In this document: positions 55,634 to 64,000 of the stretch, piece after piece
How positions within the stretch are numbered: the stretch's first letter is position 1
Layout: every line of letters begins with the position of its first letter
From: Pseudoalteromonas distincta
Lineage (GTDB): Bacteria; Pseudomonadota; Gammaproteobacteria; Enterobacterales; Alteromonadaceae
NCBI RefSeq assembly: GCF_000814675.1
Contig: NZ_JWIG01000016.1
Coordinates: 124,001-188,000 of the forward strand
DNA: 64,000 nt
Direction of reading: 5' to 3'
Position numbers and translations under genes: made by a program
Notes under the pieces: generated by a model
Databases searched by the model: none
Seen by the model: only the letters and a program-made list of their open reading frames with translations
Told to the model about the DNA's origin: nothing

Positions 55634-55762
55634 GCTGTAGAAGCTATAGATACTAGCACTATCAGCGTATAAGTGTGCATTACATGACTAAAAACTAGCA
55701 GTTCATAAAGCCTCAGCTATATTTATTAAATACATATAATGAGTTAGTTGAGGCCTCGCTAG

Positions 55763-56452
55763 ATGAAATTGTTGATCTTTTTATTGTTCATTAGCTGTAT
55801 TAAAGTTGATGCAGCTGAAATTACAATAGTAACGGAAGTATTTCCGGACTTTCAGTATATTAATGAAGATAACAAACTCGTTGGCCGCTCTGTCGATAAA
55901 GTTCATAAAGCGCTAGAAGGTACAGGTATAAACTACACTATGTTGGCGCATAGTTGGGCCATATCCTACAATGCAGCGCTACGCGATAAAAACACCTGTA
56001 TATTTTCGATTGTTCGATTACCTAATAGAGAAAGTAAGTTTAACTGGGTAGGCGAACTGGAAAGCTTTGACTCTGCCATTTATGGTCTAAAGTCCAGAGG
56101 TATAAAGTTAAACACTCTCAATGATGCTAAAAAATACAAAATAGCAGTACTGCGTGATAACTTTAGTCATCATTATTTGCTTGAAAGGGGCTTTAGTGAA
56201 AGCAAGCATTTATTACTCATAGATAGCCTAGATAAAATAGATAAACTCATAAGCACTCGTCACCATATACTTGATTTTGTTATCCTCAACAAAAAGCAAT
56301 TTAACTATCGAGTTAAAACAGAACCTAAGCTTGAGTTACTAGAACCATTACTTGATTTAAATACAACTCAGTCTCCGTTATTTTTTGCCTGTAATATAAA
56401 TATGGATCCGGCTTTAGTTTCTCAATTAAAAGTCGCCTTTAATAAAATTTAA
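55763..56452 (+). CDS. Periplasmic solute-binding-protein-like
   Basis: 229 residues with a signal peptide ending KVDAAE. Family 3 binding-protein pattern: ITIVTEVFPDFQYINEDNKLVGRSVD, then LRDKNTCIFSIVRLPNRE. The second lobe has KKYKIAVLRDNFSHHYLLERGF. No transporter genes are adjacent. It is the second orphan of this type in the window (see 26916-27710). Ligand unknown. Confidence 0.75.
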   Translation: MKLLIFLLFISCIKVDAAEITIVTEVFPDFQYINEDNKLVGRSVDKVHKALEGTGINYTMLAHSWAISYNAALRDKNTCIFSIVRLPNRESKFNWVGELESFDSAIYGLKSRGIKLNTLNDAKKYKIAVLRDNFSHHYLLERGFSESKHLLLIDSLDKIDKLISTRHHILDFVILNKKQFNYRVKTEPKLELLEPLLDLNTTQSPLFFACNINMDPALVSQLKVAFNKI

Positions 56453-56599
56453 GCACTTTAAACTCACTGTTTTACCTCTTAAATAATTGAAAATTAATAG
56501 CTTAAATATATTTCGTAAATATAAATTGCTGCGTTTAAAAAACCGATTATAATCCAGCTGCTTTTTGTTTAAAAAAGCGCTAACTTATTGGAGCGTTAA

Positions 56600-57901
56600 A
56601 TGGGTGATTTAATCGGGATTAGCTTATTGATCTTGATCAGTGCGTTGTTTGCTATGTCAGAAATAGCAATTGCAGCGTCGCGTAAAATAAAACTGCGGGT
56701 AATGGCAGATGAAGGAAATATAAAAGCAGCAGCGGTATTAAAGCTACAAGAAAATCCAGGGGCTTTTTTTGCCATGATCCAAATTGCACTCAACGCGATT
56801 GCGATATTGGGTGGTATTGTGGGTGAGCAGGCTTTATCGCCTTATGTTGAAAGTGTTTTAGTGCTTTTTTATCAAGGTGCACACTTAGAAAAAATTAGCT
56901 TTTTATTCTCATTTTTTACTATTACATCTCTGTTTATCTTGTTCGCCGATTTAATGCCAAAACGTTTAGCGATGATCATGCCAGAAGCTGTCGCTGTTAG
57001 AGTCGTTACAATAATGCGCTGGGTAACCTTTGCCTTAACTCCGCTAGTGATGTTTTTTAATGGGGTAACGAACTTTGTGCTGCGCTTATTTAAAGTGCCT
57101 GCTGAGCGAGAAGACAACGTTACAACTGAGGACATTGTTGCCATGATGGAAGCGGGTGCTGCATATGGTAGTTTGCAAAAGCAAGAGTATGAACTCATTG
57201 GTAATGTGTTTGACCTAGAAGCGCGGTTTTTATCAAGCGTAATGACGCCACGCGACCAAATTGTCTATTTTGATTTAAACGAATCTAGCCATAATATTGC
57301 GACCAAAATTATTGACCACCCTCATAATCACTTTTTAGTGGTGTCAGGAAATTTAGATAAATTGCATGGCTCTGTTGAATCTAAAGATATTTTACGACAA
57401 GTACTAAAAGGCGAAGCCGCCAATATAAACGATGAGCTGATTGATAAAGATGTTTTTTACTTACCGGAAACATTAAGCCTATCAGAAGCTTTAAATGCGT
57501 TTAAAAGCGCAGCAAAGCCATTTGCTGTTGTCGTAAACGAATATGCGCTTTCGGTAGGTATTGTAACGGTAAAAGACTTAATGAAAGGGTTTATGGGTGA
57601 TTTAATTACTCATCAAGGTGATGAATTAATTATAGAGCGCGATAAAAATTCATGGCTTGTAGATGGGTTAACTCCAATTACCGATTTAGCAAAGGTACTT
57701 GATATAGAAGAATTTCCTGATCAGATGCACTATGAAACTGTCGCTGGATTTTTAATTTACAGTATGAAGCGAATCCCTAAACGTGCAGAGCATTTAACTT
57801 TTTCAGGCTTTAAGTTTGAAGTTGTTGATGTAGAGGGAATTAGGGTAGAGCAGTTGTTAGTTTCAAGAGTTATTAATCCACAGAACGACAACCCCCTTTA
57901 A
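56600..57901 (+). CDS. CorC/HlyC-type membrane protein with DUF21 and CBS domains
   Basis: 433 residues. N-terminal DUF21/CNNM transmembrane domain (about 1-180, beginning LISALFAMSEIAIAASRK). Two CBS domains (about 205-330) include VMTPRDQIVYFDL and FAVVVNEYALSVGIVTVKDLMKG. A CorC/HlyC domain closes it (WLVDGLTPITDLAKVLDI). Members are linked to Mg or Co efflux; the old name haemolysin is misleading. Single gene with a good terminator. Confidence 0.92.
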   Translation: MGDLIGISLLILISALFAMSEIAIAASRKIKLRVMADEGNIKAAAVLKLQENPGAFFAMIQIALNAIAILGGIVGEQALSPYVESVLVLFYQGAHLEKISFLFSFFTITSLFILFADLMPKRLAMIMPEAVAVRVVTIMRWVTFALTPLVMFFNGVTNFVLRLFKVPAEREDNVTTEDIVAMMEAGAAYGSLQKQEYELIGNVFDLEARFLSSVMTPRDQIVYFDLNESSHNIATKIIDHPHNHFLVVSGNLDKLHGSVESKDILRQVLKGEAANINDELIDKDVFYLPETLSLSEALNAFKSAAKPFAVVVNEYALSVGIVTVKDLMKGFMGDLITHQGDELIIERDKNSWLVDGLTPITDLAKVLDIEEFPDQMHYETVAGFLIYSMKRIPKRAEHLTFSGFKFEVVDVEGIRVEQLLVSRVINPQNDNPL

Positions 57902-57927
57902 AAAGTAAGATAGTCGTTTATATAAAT

Positions 57928-57955
57928 AGCCAAGCTGTTTTTGCTTGGCTTTTTT
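57928..57955 (+). terminator. Terminator of the CorC-like gene
   Basis: 8-bp arms AGCCAAGC (57928-57935) and GCTTGGCT (57943-57950), then T-run. Confidence 0.93.
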
Positions 57956-58147
57956 GTGCCTATTTAAAAGCTCTGTGCTTAAAATGAGTGATTATTTCAA
58001 CCTGTTTAATTGCTTTATTTTCAAACAGCTCTGATTCTATTTTCATCAAATTAACATTAAATGCTACCTAAGGCGTATATTGTACTCAATAGTGTAAGTT
58101 TGTGTAAATTTCTCCTTATTAAGATTCATTATCAGCGCATTTTAATT

Positions 58148-58167
58148 TAGAATGATCGTTCACTCTA
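58148..58167. promoter_or_regulatory. TetR/AcrR-type operator before the efflux operon
   Basis: A 20-bp near-palindrome, core GAATGATCGTTCA, matching its own reverse complement at 16 of 20 positions. It ends 18 bp before the adaptor ATG. This is the position and form of an AcrR-like repressor site. No repressor gene lies beside the operon within the window. Confidence 0.6.
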
Positions 58168-58185
58168 AACTAAAAGGTATTTAAC

Positions 58186-59355
58186 ATGCAGCGTTCCCGC
58201 ATCGCTTTATTTGTATTGTCAGCCCTCGTCGGTTCTGTTGCTTTAACTGGTTGTGATCAGGCTGCTGAGCAGTCACAAGCTTCAGCTCCTAAAGCTGTCC
58301 CAGTGGGTGTAATTACAGTAAAAAGCCAAGCGCTTACTCTCAAAAAAGAACTTCCTGGTCGTATTAGTGCATTTCAAATTGCTGAAATTCGTCCACAAGT
58401 AAGTGGTATTGTGCAATCTCGTTTATTTGTTGAAGGTAATGAGGTTAAACAAGGCCAAGCACTGTATCAAATAGACCCTGCTACATTTGAAGCAGACTTA
58501 GCAGCAAGTGAAGCAAGCGTAGCGCGCGCAGAGGCAAGCATTGCCAGCTCTAAATCAAAAGCATCGCGTTATAAAGAGCTTTTAAAAATTAAAGCCGTGA
58601 GCCAACAAGATTTTGATGAAGCAGATGCCGCATACAAGCAAGCTAATGCTGAATTATTAACAGCTAAAGCGCAGTTAAAATCAGCGCAAATTAATCTCGA
58701 TTACAGCCACGTCTCTTCTCCTATTAGTGGTCAAATTAGTAAATCAAGTGTAACAGTGGGTGCACTTGTAAGTGCCAATCAAAGTACAGCACTTGCTACA
58801 GTAACTCAGTTAGATCCAATTTATATCGATTTAACACAATCAAGTAATGAGCTTACCCAACTTAAAAAAGCAATATCATCAGGTGCTCTAACTGTCGATT
58901 CGGCTAGTCAAACTGACGTTGAACTTATTATGGAAGATGGCTCTATTTATCCTCATAAAGGCACATTACAGTTTTCTGAAGTGACAGTTGATCCAAGTAC
59001 TGGCTCAGTAACACTGCGTGCTAAATTTTCAAACCCAGAAAAATTATTACTGCCTGGCATGTATGCCCGAGCTTCTATTGTGGAAGGTGTTAAAGCGGGT
59101 GCTATTTTAGCTCCGCAACGTGGCGTTAGCCGTAATTCAAAAGGCGAACCAACAGCAATGGTTGTCAGTAAAGACAACACAGTAGAAAGCCGCGTATTGA
59201 AAGTAGATAGAACTATTGGTTCTGATTGGCTTGTTACTGATGGCCTAAGTGATGGCGATAAGTTAATAGTAGAAGGTTTACAAAAAATCCGCCCTGGTGC
59301 ACCTGTGAACCCATCTGAAATTCAATCGTCTGCTAAAGCCGATCAAGCGCAATAA
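58186..59355 (+). CDS. RND efflux periplasmic adaptor (AcrA-like lipoprotein)
   Basis: 389 residues. Lipoprotein signal LTGCDQ. Lipoyl halves (ELPGRISAFQIAEIRPQVSGIV), a coiled-coil hairpin (about 95-165, SEASVARAEASIASSKSK), a beta barrel and a membrane-proximal end. It links the inner-membrane pump to the outer-membrane channel. The operon is adaptor-pump-channel, with a 12-bp gap to the pump gene. Substrates are probably hydrophobic toxins or antimicrobials, by family. Confidence 0.93.
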   Translation: MQRSRIALFVLSALVGSVALTGCDQAAEQSQASAPKAVPVGVITVKSQALTLKKELPGRISAFQIAEIRPQVSGIVQSRLFVEGNEVKQGQALYQIDPATFEADLAASEASVARAEASIASSKSKASRYKELLKIKAVSQQDFDEADAAYKQANAELLTAKAQLKSAQINLDYSHVSSPISGQISKSSVTVGALVSANQSTALATVTQLDPIYIDLTQSSNELTQLKKAISSGALTVDSASQTDVELIMEDGSIYPHKGTLQFSEVTVDPSTGSVTLRAKFSNPEKLLLPGMYARASIVEGVKAGAILAPQRGVSRNSKGEPTAMVVSKDNTVESRVLKVDRTIGSDWLVTDGLSDGDKLIVEGLQKIRPGAPVNPSEIQSSAKADQAQ

Positions 59356-59367
59356 CGGAGAGTTTTA

Positions 59368-62300
59368 ATGTCACGATTTTTTATCGATAGACCGATATTT
59401 GCTTGGGTACTCGCTATTGTAGTGATGCTTGCAGGTATTTTGGCGATTAGGAGTTTACCTATTTCGCAGTATCCTTCAATTGCACCACCTGCAGTGAGTA
59501 TTACTGCAACGTACCCTGGTGCATCTGCACGAACACTTGAAGATACGGTTACGCAAGTTATTGAGCAAAAAATGAAAGGGCTTGATGGCTTGCTTTATAT
59601 GTCATCTACGTCTGAGTCGAGTGGTTCTGCTACACTTACACTTTCGTTTAGTGCTGAAACTGACCCTGATATTGCACAAGTTCAAGTGCAAAATAAACTA
59701 GCGACAGCAACTCCACTATTACCAGAAGCCGTACAAAGGCAAGGTGTGGTAGTTGCAAAATCAGCGCGTAACTTTTTAATGGTTTATGCTTTTGTGTCTA
59801 AAGATGGCAGCATGACCAATATTGATATTGGCGATTATGTTTCATCGAACGTGCAAGACATTGTCTCGCGTGTTGAAGGCGTAGGTGAAGTACAGCTGTT
59901 TGGTTCTCAGTACGCGATGCGTATTTGGTTAGACCCTGCAAAGTTACAAAATTATAAGCTTACACCTGCTGATATTAGTGCATCAATTAGTGCGCAAAAT
60001 GCACAAGTATCTGCCGGTCAACTTGGCGGTATGCCTGCCGTTGATGGTCAACAACTTAATGCAACAGTAACGGCGCAAAGTCGATTACAAACGCCAGAGC
60101 AATTTAAACAAATATTAGTTAAAACCAATCCAGATGGCTCTTTTGTGCGTCTAGAGGACGTTGCGAAAGTAGAGCTTGGCGGTGAAAGCTACCGCGTTGT
60201 TGCTCGTTACGATGGGCAACCTGCATCAGGTTTAGGTATTAAATTAGCCAGTGGCGCTAACGCACTTGATACCGCAGAGGGCGTTAAAAAAGCAATTGAA
60301 GAGCTAAAACCGTTTTTCCCTGAAGGGTTAGATGCCGTAATACCTTACGATACAACACCGTTCGTATCGTTATCTATCGAAAAAGTTATTCATACATTAA
60401 TTGAAGCTGTTGTACTGGTTTTTGTAGTTATGTATTTGTTCCTACAAAACTTTAGGGCAACACTTATTCCAACTATTGCCGTACCTGTGGTTTTACTAGG
60501 TACATTTGGTATTTTATACACCTTTGGTTATTCAATAAATACGCTGACAATGTTTGCGATGGTACTTGCCATAGGCTTATTGGTAGATGATGCAATTGTT
60601 GTTGTAGAAAATGTTGAGCGTTTAATGACCGAGGAAAAACTCTCGGCACTTGAAGCTACACGTAAATCTATGGATGAAATTAAAGGCGCGCTGGTAGGTA
60701 TTGCTATGGTGCTTTCTGCGGTATTTATTCCAATGGCATTCTTTAGTGGCTCTACCGGTATAATTTATCGTCAGTTTTCTATAACACTCGTATCGGCGAT
60801 GGGGTTATCTGTTTTGGTGGCTCTTATTTTAACGCCAGCATTGTGTGCAACGCTTTTAAAACCAAGCCATGTACATACCAATGACACGTTGTTTGGCCGA
60901 TTTTTTACAGGCTTTAACCGTGGTTTTGATAAAACAAATTCAGGTGCACAAAGCTTTGTAGGTCGCATGCTTACTCACTCTAAACGTTACTTACTTATTT
61001 ATGGCGTGATTGTGGGCGGTATGGTTTATGTATTTTCAAGCTTGCCAACGGCATTTTTGCCTGACGAAGACCAAGGTATTTTGTTTAACCAAGTGTCATT
61101 ACCAGCGGGTTCTACAACACAACAAACACTTGAGGTTGTTAAAAAGGTAGAAAACCACTTTTTAAACGATCAATCTGAAGCAGTAAACGGTATTTTTACC
61201 GTGACTGGTTTTAGTTTTGCAGGTTCTGGCCAAAACTCAGCAATTGCCTTTGTAAATCTTAAACATTGGGATGAGCGTCAGCGTGACGAGTTATCTGTTC
61301 AAGGTGTTGCAGGTAAAGCGATGGGCTACTTTTCAACGATAAAAGAAGCATTTGTTTTTGCCTTTCCGCCACCTGCAATTGTTGAACTGGGAACTGCTAA
61401 TGGCTTCAATATTTTCTTACAAGACCGTGTAGGCCTTGGCCATGACGCACTTTTAGCTGCACGAAATCAGTTATTAGGTTTAGCAAGCCAAAGTCCAATT
61501 TTAGCGGGCGTGCGTCCAAATGGACAAGAAGATATGCCAGAGCTACAACTTGATACAGACCTTGCAAAAGCCGAAGCGCTTGGCGTGTCGCAAAACGATA
61601 TTAATAGTACACTTTCGACAGCATGGGGTAGTAGTTATGTAAATGACTTTATTGACCGTGGTCGAGTGAAAAAAGTGTATATGCAAGGTGATGCACAATC
61701 TCGCATGGTGCCTGAGGATCTAAATAAGTGGTATGTGCGCAATGATAATGGCGATATGGTGCCGTTTTCAGCGTTTGCTAGTGCCTACTGGACGTATGGT
61801 TCGCCGCGTTTAGAGCGTTACAATGGTTTTTCAGCAATGGAAATTCAAGGTAGTGCAGCGCCGGGTTACAGTACAGGCCAAGCAATGGATGAAATGGAGC
61901 GTTTAGTTAAACAATTACCAAATGGTATTTCGTCTGAGTGGACCGGTATTTCATTCCAAGAGCGCTCTAGTAGCGGTCAAGCACCTCTACTATATGGCCT
62001 ATCGCTGCTGTTTGTATTTTTATGTTTAGCCGCGCTTTATGAAAGTTGGTCGGTACCGTTTGCGGTAATGATGATTGTGCCACTGGGTATATTTGGTGCA
62101 ATTATGGCAGCGCTTGGCGGTGGCTTATCTAACGATATTTACTTGCAGGTAGGCTTGTTGACCACCATTGGTTTGGCATCTAAAAATGCGATACTGATTG
62201 TAGAGTTTGCGATTCATAAAATGGAAGAAGGGCTTGGCTTAGTTGATGCGGCTATTGCTGCTGTTCGCCTTCGTTTGCGTCCAATACTTATGACTTCGAT

Positions 62301-62502
62301 GGCCTTTATTTGTGGTGTTTTACCGCTTGCTATTGCCTCAAGCGCGGGTTCTGGTGCGCAAAATGCGTTAGGTATTTCGATTATTGGCGGCACACTTGCA
62401 TCATCAATATTAGTTGTTGTTTTTGTACCGTTATTCTTTGTGTTAGTGCGCCGTGTATTTCCTGGCAAAGCTAAAGAGACAACGAAGGAGAGCGCAGAAT
62501 GA
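59368..62502 (+). CDS. RND multidrug efflux pump, inner-membrane transporter (AcrB/HAE1 family)
   Basis: 1044 residues, 12 membrane helices and two large periplasmic loops, the standard AcrB length. The proton-relay pair Asp-Asp is in [18 protein letters not shown] (about 405). The N-terminus [20 protein letters not shown] and the later [10 protein letters not shown] are typical of HAE1 pumps. It expels hydrophobic compounds using the proton gradient. Its stop overlaps the channel gene start (ATGA). Confidence 0.96.
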   Translation: MSRFFIDRPIFAWVLAIVVMLAGILAIRSLPISQYPSIAPPAVSITATYPGASARTLEDTVTQVIEQKMKGLDGLLYMSSTSESSGSATLTLSFSAETDPDIAQVQVQNKLATATPLLPEAVQRQGVVVAKSARNFLMVYAFVSKDGSMTNIDIGDYVSSNVQDIVSRVEGVGEVQLFGSQYAMRIWLDPAKLQNYKLTPADISASISAQNAQVSAGQLGGMPAVDGQQLNATVTAQSRLQTPEQFKQILVKTNPDGSFVRLEDVAKVELGGESYRVVARYDGQPASGLGIKLASGANALDTAEGVKKAIEELKPFFPEGLDAVIPYDTTPFVSLSIEKVIHTLIEAVVLVFVVMYLFLQNFRATLIPTIAVPVVLLGTFGILYTFGYSINTLTMFAMVLAIGLLVDDAIVVVENVERLMTEEKLSALEATRKSMDEIKGALVGIAMVLSAVFIPMAFFSGSTGIIYRQFSITLVSAMGLSVLVALILTPALCATLLKPSHVHTNDTLFGRFFTGFNRGFDKTNSGAQSFVGRMLTHSKRYLLIYGVIVGGMVYVFSSLPTAFLPDEDQGILFNQVSLPAGSTTQQTLEVVKKVENHFLNDQSEAVNGIFTVTGFSFAGSGQNSAIAFVNLKHWDERQRDELSVQGVAGKAMGYFSTIKEAFVFAFPPPAIVELGTANGFNIFLQDRVGLGHDALLAARNQLLGLASQSPILAGVRPNGQEDMPELQLDTDLAKAEALGVSQNDINSTLSTAWGSSYVNDFIDRGRVKKVYMQGDAQSRMVPEDLNKWYVRNDNGDMVPFSAFASAYWTYGSPRLERYNGFSAMEIQGSAAPGYSTGQAMDEMERLVKQLPNGISSEWTGISFQERSSSGQAPLLYGLSLLFVFLCLAALYESWSVPFAVMMIVPLGIFGAIMAALGGGLSNDIYLQVGLLTTIGLASKNAILIVEFAIHKMEEGLGLVDAAIAAVRLRLRPILMTSMAFICGVLPLAIASSAGSGAQNALGISIIGGTLASSILVVVFVPLFFVLVRRVFPGKAKETTKESAE

Positions 62503-63917
62503 GCATTAAAACATTCAGCCTAAGTGCAATTGCTTTATTGGTGCTAAGTGGTTGCCAATTAGCGCCAGAGCAAAAAGACCTTGCTCTACCAGTATCTGAT
62601 GCTTATGCATCAGGTACTGGGCAAAGCGCTGCGCAGCAATTAAATTGGCAGCAGTTTTTTAATGACGAAAAACTACAAACGTTAATTAGTCAAAGCCTTG
62701 AGCATAACAAAGACATGCAAATTGCAGTGCTTAATGTGCAGCGTGTGCGTGGTTTATATCAAATTGAAGACTCTGCTTTGTATCCATCCCTTGATTTAAA
62801 TGCCTCAGGTACGCGCCAGCGTTTACCGGCTGACTTATCAGGTACTGGCGATGCAGCTATTAGCTCGCAATACAGTGCAACAGTGGGTATTACCTCTTAC
62901 GAGTTAGATATTTGGGGCAAAGTACGCAATCAATCAGCGCAAGCACTGCAAAACTTATACTCTACAGAGCTTAGCCAATACAGCACGCAGGTGTCTTTAA
63001 TTTCAGAGTTGGCAAATGCGTGGCTAAATTATGCAACTGATTTGCAACTGCTAGAGCTTGCAAAAGAAACGCTTACCTCTCAGCAAGAGTCATTATCGCT
63101 TACGCAAAAAAGCTTTGATTTAGGTGCGACGTCTTCAATTACCCTTGAGCAGCTTAAAAGCACAGTTGCTACGGCAAAAGTAGACATAGCAACGTACAAA
63201 CGTTTGCTAAAGCGTGATAAAAGTGCCTTAGATTTATTAGTAGGTAAATCTGTTTCAGCTGATTTACTGCCTAATAAAGACCTGACTAACTTGATCAGTA
63301 TGCCAGAAGTACCCGTTGGTTTACCGTCTGATCTGCTATCGCAGCGCCCTGATATTAAAGCCGCTGAGCATTTAATGCTTGCTGCAAATGCCAATATTGG
63401 TATTGCTCGTGCGGCGTTTTATCCAAGCATTAGCTTAACAGCCAATGCGGGGTCTGCTTCAAGTGACTTAAGTGGCTTGTTTGATTCAGGCTCGGGTACA
63501 TGGAGTTTTGTGCCGACAATTAGCTTACCTATTTTCAATATGGGACGTAACCAAGCAAATCTTGATGTAGCAAAAGCAGATCAAGAAATTGCGGTAGCAA
63601 CGTATCAGCAAAAAATTCAAAATGCGTTTCGCGAAGTTGCCGATGCACTTGCTGATAGAGAAGGTTACCAAGAGCAATTAAGTGCCCTTGATATGCTTAT
63701 AAGTAGTCGACAAATCACGTTTGATTTATCAAAAATGCGTTACGAAAAAGGCGCAGATAGCTACTTGCAAGTACTTGATGCTCAGCGTACGTGGTACGGC
63801 GCGCAGCAGCAGTTAATTGCGGGTCAGCAAGCGTATCTTGCGAGTCAAATTAACTTGTACAAAGCGCTTGGTGGCGGATGGAATGTAGCCAGTGAAACAA
63901 CTCAGGAAGAGAAATAA
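62499..63917 (+). CDS. Outer-membrane efflux channel lipoprotein (OprM/NodT type)
   Basis: 472 residues. Lipobox VLSGCQ. Two homologous TolC-like halves with long helices; segments [22 protein letters not shown] and [20 protein letters not shown] are family signatures. It forms a trimeric channel for the upstream pump. Translation is coupled to the pump gene by the ATGA overlap. Followed by a small hairpin. Confidence 0.94.
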   Translation: MSIKTFSLSAIALLVLSGCQLAPEQKDLALPVSDAYASGTGQSAAQQLNWQQFFNDEKLQTLISQSLEHNKDMQIAVLNVQRVRGLYQIEDSALYPSLDLNASGTRQRLPADLSGTGDAAISSQYSATVGITSYELDIWGKVRNQSAQALQNLYSTELSQYSTQVSLISELANAWLNYATDLQLLELAKETLTSQQESLSLTQKSFDLGATSSITLEQLKSTVATAKVDIATYKRLLKRDKSALDLLVGKSVSADLLPNKDLTNLISMPEVPVGLPSDLLSQRPDIKAAEHLMLAANANIGIARAAFYPSISLTANAGSASSDLSGLFDSGSGTWSFVPTISLPIFNMGRNQANLDVAKADQEIAVATYQQKIQNAFREVADALADREGYQEQLSALDMLISSRQITFDLSKMRYEKGADSYLQVLDAQRTWYGAQQQLIAGQQAYLASQINLYKALGGGWNVASETTQEEK

Positions 63918-63922
63918 TATTT

Positions 63923-63939
63923 GCGGCTTTTAAAGCCGC
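63923..63939 (+). terminator. Weak hairpin after the efflux operon
   Basis: GCGGCTTTTAAAGCCGC, perfect 17-base palindrome. No long U-run follows, so termination is uncertain. No gene start is seen between here and the window end. Confidence 0.55.
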
Positions 63940-64000
63940 ATTACATATTTATATGGCGAGACTATTTATAGCTCTTGCTTTACTGAGTTTATGACTTGGT

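Overview
The window is a contiguous piece of an AT-rich gammaproteobacterial chromosome. Gene content points to a marine Alteromonadales bacterium, most like Pseudoalteromonas: two TonB-dependent receptors, very long c-di-GMP and hybrid-kinase proteins, an Ada-AlkA fusion, an AcrAB/OprM-type pump and a RegB/RegA-like pair. This assignment rests on gene content and is not a database match. I saw no tRNA, rRNA, CRISPR array or prophage. About 90 percent is ordinary coding sequence in short operons closed by clear hairpin terminators.

Layout. 0-9 kb: NfeD/SPFH membrane pair, a GAF-GGDEF cyclase, a cation diffusion facilitator (CDF) with an altered metal site, and a 1499-residue Reg_prop/Y_Y_Y-PAS-GGDEF-EAL sensor whose 3' end runs into an 11-copy 5-bp microsatellite. 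9-11.3 kb: a membrane-only chemoreceptor overlapping a thioredoxin-like gene. 11.3-18.2 kb: a metal-homeostasis block with a Mn exporter behind a yybP-ykoY-type Mn riboswitch, Bfd, two bacterioferritin subunits with complementary active-site losses, a siderophore-type TonB receptor with a large Fur-like palindrome, a PepSY protein and a canonical Zn-type CDF. 18.4-25 kb: a 1596-residue hybrid kinase, a GNAT acetyltransferase, an unrecognised small protein and Mn-type SodA. 25-27 kb: alkylation repair (Ada-AlkA fusion and Ogt). 27-33 kb: tdk, threonine aldolase, rlmF, an alpha/beta hydrolase and a TPR-sulfotransferase. 33-40 kb: TonB receptor, a small Cys-rich gene, a LETM1-like protein, M17 aminopeptidase, a VOC protein and a FabH-like synthase. 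40-45 kb: amidohydrolase, NTF2-like protein, RegB/RegA-like pair, DCC protein and PpiC with a broken second copy. 45-54 kb: TonB-C lipoprotein, DsbA/FrnE-like protein, M24 peptidase, a DCC-SDR-flavin reductase operon, ppc, cdd and udp. 54-64 kb: ureohydrolase, solute-binding protein, CorC-like protein and a three-gene RND efflux operon.

The strongest non-gene signal is a pair of MITE-like elements (13605-13874 and 31378-31740, opposite orientation). They share internal sequence and terminal inverted repeats. The second lies across the 3' end of the alpha/beta hydrolase gene and supplies about its last two dozen codons and its stop. A second structural oddity is the 3' end of ppiC, repeated 331 bp downstream with a 64-bp identical stretch. 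I found no clearly new multi-gene system. The other notable points are residue-level departures in known families.
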